From Candidatus Hodarchaeota archaeon (GTDB lineage Archaea; Asgardarchaeota; Heimdallarchaeia; Hodarchaeales; Hodarchaeaceae), in NCBI GenBank assembly GCA_030589605.1, contig JAUUVJ010000239.1:1-6527 (forward strand): a stretch of DNA of 6,527 bases. The letters are read 5' to 3'. Position numbers and translations under genes: made by a program. Of this stretch, positions 4,024 through 6,527 are shown in pieces (positions within the stretch are counted from its first letter, which is position 1; each line of letters starts with the position of its first letter). The notes beneath the pieces were generated by a model. The model saw only the letters and a program-made list of their open reading frames with translations, made no database searches and was not told where the DNA came from.

Positions 4024-6303
4024 ATGGTTGGATTGAAGATATCTTCAAAAGAAGTAAAGGATATTATTCAAGTTTTAGGATTAAATGAAGATGAACAAGG
4101 GAAAGTATATCTGAGTCTTCTTTCATTAGGTATGGCTACACTTGGCCAAATCAGTTTGTTATCAGGTTTAGATTATCTTAAAACACAAGAAGCTCTTAAT
4201 GTATTGGTTGGAAGTAAACTAGCAGGCCGAATTCCAGGAAAGGTTGGAAGATACTTTGCGTTAGAACCTTTCTTAAAATCATTCACTCTTGCTTATGATC
4301 CAATTACACTAATAAATGTACGAAAAGAAGCTTCAAAAATAATAAAAACTGATTTACAAAAAACCTCAAACATTTTAGACAGTACGGTGGATAGGTTTAG
4401 AAAAAATGCTTCTGATCTAGAGAATGATTTTTCTCAAAGTATGAATCCAATGATATTAGAATTTAATGGGCTAATGGATACTTTTAGGAGGGATATAAAG
4501 TCTACTAATGGCCAAATCCAAGAAATTATCAGTACAATTAATAGTAACATCCAAAAAACAAGGGAAGAGAATAAAAAACTCAATGCACAACTGTTAACAT
4601 CACAAATTACAAAACTTGACAATTTACCTGGTATTTTCAATACTCAAGTTCCAAAAATAAGTCAGGAACTGAATTCGATTACTCAAAGTACGAGTGATGA
4701 GCTAAAACAATATCAAAATAAGTATAATTCAGATCTGAAGTTGTTTGAAGATTTAGTAAGGAATATTATCAACCAATCGTCTGAAAACTTCTCTAATGGC
4801 TTTAAAAGAATTCAAAATGAACGTTCTGAAGGACAAAATGCGTTTGAAAACAAAATAATGGCCCTGAAATCAGCTATTGAAGTACTCGGTATTAAAGCTG
4901 ATCAAAATGAACCAAAATTCCAAAAGATTAGAAATGGCTATAGCAAATTAAACAACGCTATAAGAATACTATTTAGCGAATTAAACGAAAAACTAGATCA
5001 AATGGAACCAGTTCTTACTAGTTCTATAGAAGATATTCAAAAAAGAAAATTGCTTAAAGGAAAAGAGATTTTGGTTTCAAATTTAACACAAGTAGATAAC
5101 AATAAAAGTGAAATGCAGAATATCTTGAAGCAAACAATGACATCCTTAGAAGAAATTGATTCATTGAATACTCTAATGACTGAAACAGAGAATGATCTTG
5201 TAAATGCAACGAAAAACGGTCTACTAGATGTTCAAAATTTAGTAGATTCTGAAGTTCATCAGCTTTCAAAAATATTTCAGGATTTAAAAGAAAAGATCGA
5301 TTCAAATAGCCAAGTAGTTCAAGAGGATCTCGAAAAACAAAGACAAACATTGAATGAACAAACTAATGATATTAATGAAACCTTAAATGAGAAGGTTGAA
5401 TCATTCAATAAAAATTTGGAAGACAAAGCATCAAATTTTGTCGACAAACTTTCGCATTTAGTCGAACAAATCGCTGATGATTATAAAAATGAATTAAGAA
5501 CATACTTTGAGGAAGATAAAGCTTCAGAAGTTACTAAAAGTAATCTTGATGATTTATTAAACAAAACTAATGACATTAATTCAAATATGAATATCGAACT
5601 AGAAAATGGTTTAAAAACGATTTCAAATGTTGATAATGGATTTAAATCATATATAACGGGAATGAACACATTTACATCTAATTTCACGGATGTACAAGTG
5701 GAAACATATATCGAAACACTCAATAAAGCTAGAGAAATCTTGAACGTTAGTACTGTTGAGTTTGAGAAAAGAATAGAAAATGAAATATCAGCTTTAACCT
5801 TTTCGATCAAGGAAATGAAACAAAAAATCAATAGTGTATTCGAATCATCACGAATGACTGAATATTCAGAACTCGATCCCTCACTTTTCACTACCGAGAT
5901 AGTTATTGGAGAACCAACTATCATTATGTTGCTTAGAGACTTAACTATTCGCGCTAAATCATCTTTGACTGTCTTAATGCCTCGTCCAGAGCTTCAAACA
6001 ATGATTCTGGCTTCTAAATTACCAATGAAAACACGAGTGAGTATTATAGGTGATTTTAGGAAAGTACCTGAATCAAGCAAGAAAAAGGTATTAGCTTCAG
6101 GTAATGTACGCTTAAAACAACTTGATGGTATTGAATTCTGGGGTTGTATTAGAGATGCAGAAGAGTTGTTAATATGTCCCGAACCTAAGAATCCTGAAAA
6201 AGAGGAGCTACTTGGAGTTATTACAACAAATGATAATTTAGTTGAGCTATTCTCTCAAGAAATAATGACATATACAACAAGAAGTCGGGAAATTCTCTTG
6301 TAA
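4024..6303 (+). CDS. TrmB-type winged-helix protein with long coiled-coil region
   Basis: The 759-residue protein has three parts. Residues about 14-83 form a TrmB-like winged helix (LGLNEDEQGKVYLSLLSLG, then an HTH and wing ending GKVGRYFALEP), normally a DNA-binding domain of archaeal sugar-responsive regulators. Residues about 100-615 are a very long helical region rich in Lys, Glu, Asn, Gln and Ser, almost without Trp or Pro, predicted as coiled coil. Residues about 618-759 form a compact alpha/beta domain (TEIVIGEPTIIMLLRDL, SSLTVLMPRPEL, TRVSIIGDF, EFWGCIRDAEELLICPE, LLGVITTNDNLVELFSQEI) in the position and style of the TrmB/PLD-like C-terminal domain, with no HKD motif visible. Classical TrmB regulators are about 250-350 residues, so the middle is a large insertion. 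There is no signal peptide or membrane segment. A DNA-tethered dimer or fibre is inferred; target and ligand are unknown. It stands alone, divergent from the GTPase operon. Confidence 0.75.
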   Translation: MVGLKISSKEVKDIIQVLGLNEDEQGKVYLSLLSLGMATLGQISLLSGLDYLKTQEALNVLVGSKLAGRIPGKVGRYFALEPFLKSFTLAYDPITLINVRKEASKIIKTDLQKTSNILDSTVDRFRKNASDLENDFSQSMNPMILEFNGLMDTFRRDIKSTNGQIQEIISTINSNIQKTREENKKLNAQLLTSQITKLDNLPGIFNTQVPKISQELNSITQSTSDELKQYQNKYNSDLKLFEDLVRNIINQSSENFSNGFKRIQNERSEGQNAFENKIMALKSAIEVLGIKADQNEPKFQKIRNGYSKLNNAIRILFSELNEKLDQMEPVLTSSIEDIQKRKLLKGKEILVSNLTQVDNNKSEMQNILKQTMTSLEEIDSLNTLMTETENDLVNATKNGLLDVQNLVDSEVHQLSKIFQDLKEKIDSNSQVVQEDLEKQRQTLNEQTNDINETLNEKVESFNKNLEDKASNFVDKLSHLVEQIADDYKNELRTYFEEDKASEVTKSNLDDLLNKTNDINSNMNIELENGLKTISNVDNGFKSYITGMNTFTSNFTDVQVETYIETLNKAREILNVSTVEFEKRIENEISALTFSIKEMKQKINSVFESSRMTEYSELDPSLFTTEIVIGEPTIIMLLRDLTIRAKSSLTVLMPRPELQTMILASKLPMKTRVSIIGDFRKVPESSKKKVLASGNVRLKQLDGIEFWGCIRDAEELLICPEPKNPEKEELLGVITTNDNLVELFSQEIMTYTTRSREILL

Positions 6304-6333
6304 TTTATCTCATTTAGAAATAGAAAAACTAAG

Positions 6334-6363
6334 GCTAAATTACTTAGTGATTTATAATTTAGC
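6334..6363. repeat. Perfect 9-bp inverted repeat between convergent genes
   Basis: GCTAAATTA (6334-6342) and TAATTTAGC (6355-6363) are exact reverse complements separated by 12 nt. The repeat lies 30 bp after the stop of the coiled-coil gene and covers the last codons and stop of the small minus-strand gene. It could form a hairpin in either transcript. Hairpin terminators are not the norm in archaea, so transcript-end stabilisation or chance are equally possible. Confidence 0.35.
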
Positions 6364-6527
6364 TGCTTTAATAGCTTGGTTTAATGTTTGGTCTTTTTCT
6401 AATATCCGGTTTTTCGATATAACATTGATCTCACCATTTTTTACAGTAAAATCAACACGGCCAGCAGAATATTCAATTGTATAATGATTTTCTTTTTTAG
6501 TGAAATAAATATCACTTATTTTTGTCA
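6352..6527 (-). CDS. Small hypothetical protein (5' end at or just beyond the window edge)
   Basis: The minus-strand frame is open from the right edge for 57 codons to a TAA at 6354-6352. It reads TKISDIYFTKKENHYTIEYS and so on, ending LNQAIKAAKL. The first two bases visible are TG followed by ACA, so the codon cut by the edge could itself be a start (NTG), which would give a complete protein of about 58 residues; this cannot be decided here. The alternating pattern (HYTIEYSAGRVDFTVKNGEINVIS) suggests a small beta sheet followed by a C-terminal helix. I recognise no family. It is convergent with the coiled-coil gene, 48 bp apart. Confidence 0.55.
   Translation of the reverse strand, partial: TKISDIYFTKKENHYTIEYSAGRVDFTVKNGEINVISKNRILEKDQTLNQAIKAAKL

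Noticed and set aside
4434..5924. Minus-strand ORFs of 68, 98 and 147 codons, some hydrophobic
   Set aside because: They are antisense shadows of the coiled-coil gene; their Leu/Phe/Ser-rich make-up is what the complement of Lys/Glu/Asn-rich codons gives.

Overview
The window looks like a piece of an Asgard archaeon genome (Promethearchaeota), most likely from the Heimdallarchaeia side, though the lineage is inference. It is AT-rich. It carries an archaeal-specific tRNA methyltransferase (Trm56), a Rab/Ras-type small GTPase, a gelsolin-like domain, and an archaeal TrmB-type winged-helix protein. An archaeal RNA-modification gene next to several eukaryotic-signature genes is characteristic of Asgard genomes. 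Several genes here appear to use TTG starts.

Layout. Positions 1-409 (minus) hold the 5' part of a gene for a gelsolin-like domain followed by a Pro/Thr-rich tail built from 30-bp tandem repeats; it runs off the left edge. A 395-bp divergent spacer (410-804) carries a compact cluster of nested palindromes. Positions 805-1731 (plus) encode a 308-residue all-helical protein that I read as a possible homologue of the eukaryotic tail-anchored-protein targeting factor Get4. It meets tail to tail, with a 15-bp overlap, a minus-strand three-gene operon. In transcription order the operon is a Rab-like GTPase (3379-2825), Trm56 (2800-2261) and a TIGR00725/SLOG Rossmann-fold protein (2250-1717).

A 644-bp divergent spacer (3380-4023) separates this operon from a 759-residue plus-strand protein (4024-6303). 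That protein has a TrmB-type winged helix, about 500 residues of predicted coiled coil, and a compact alpha/beta C-terminal domain. A perfect 10-bp inverted repeat lies just upstream of it. The right edge holds the 3' end, and possibly nearly all, of a small minus-strand gene of unknown function.

No mobile element, CRISPR array, rRNA or tRNA was seen. The most interesting points are the possible archaeal Get4, the gelsolin domain on a repetitive Pro/Thr linker, the long coiled-coil TrmB protein, and interrupted palindromes of shared geometry (9-10 bp arms, 12-nt spacer) in the non-coding DNA. All family assignments come from reading motifs by eye and from memory of family sequences; no database search was run.
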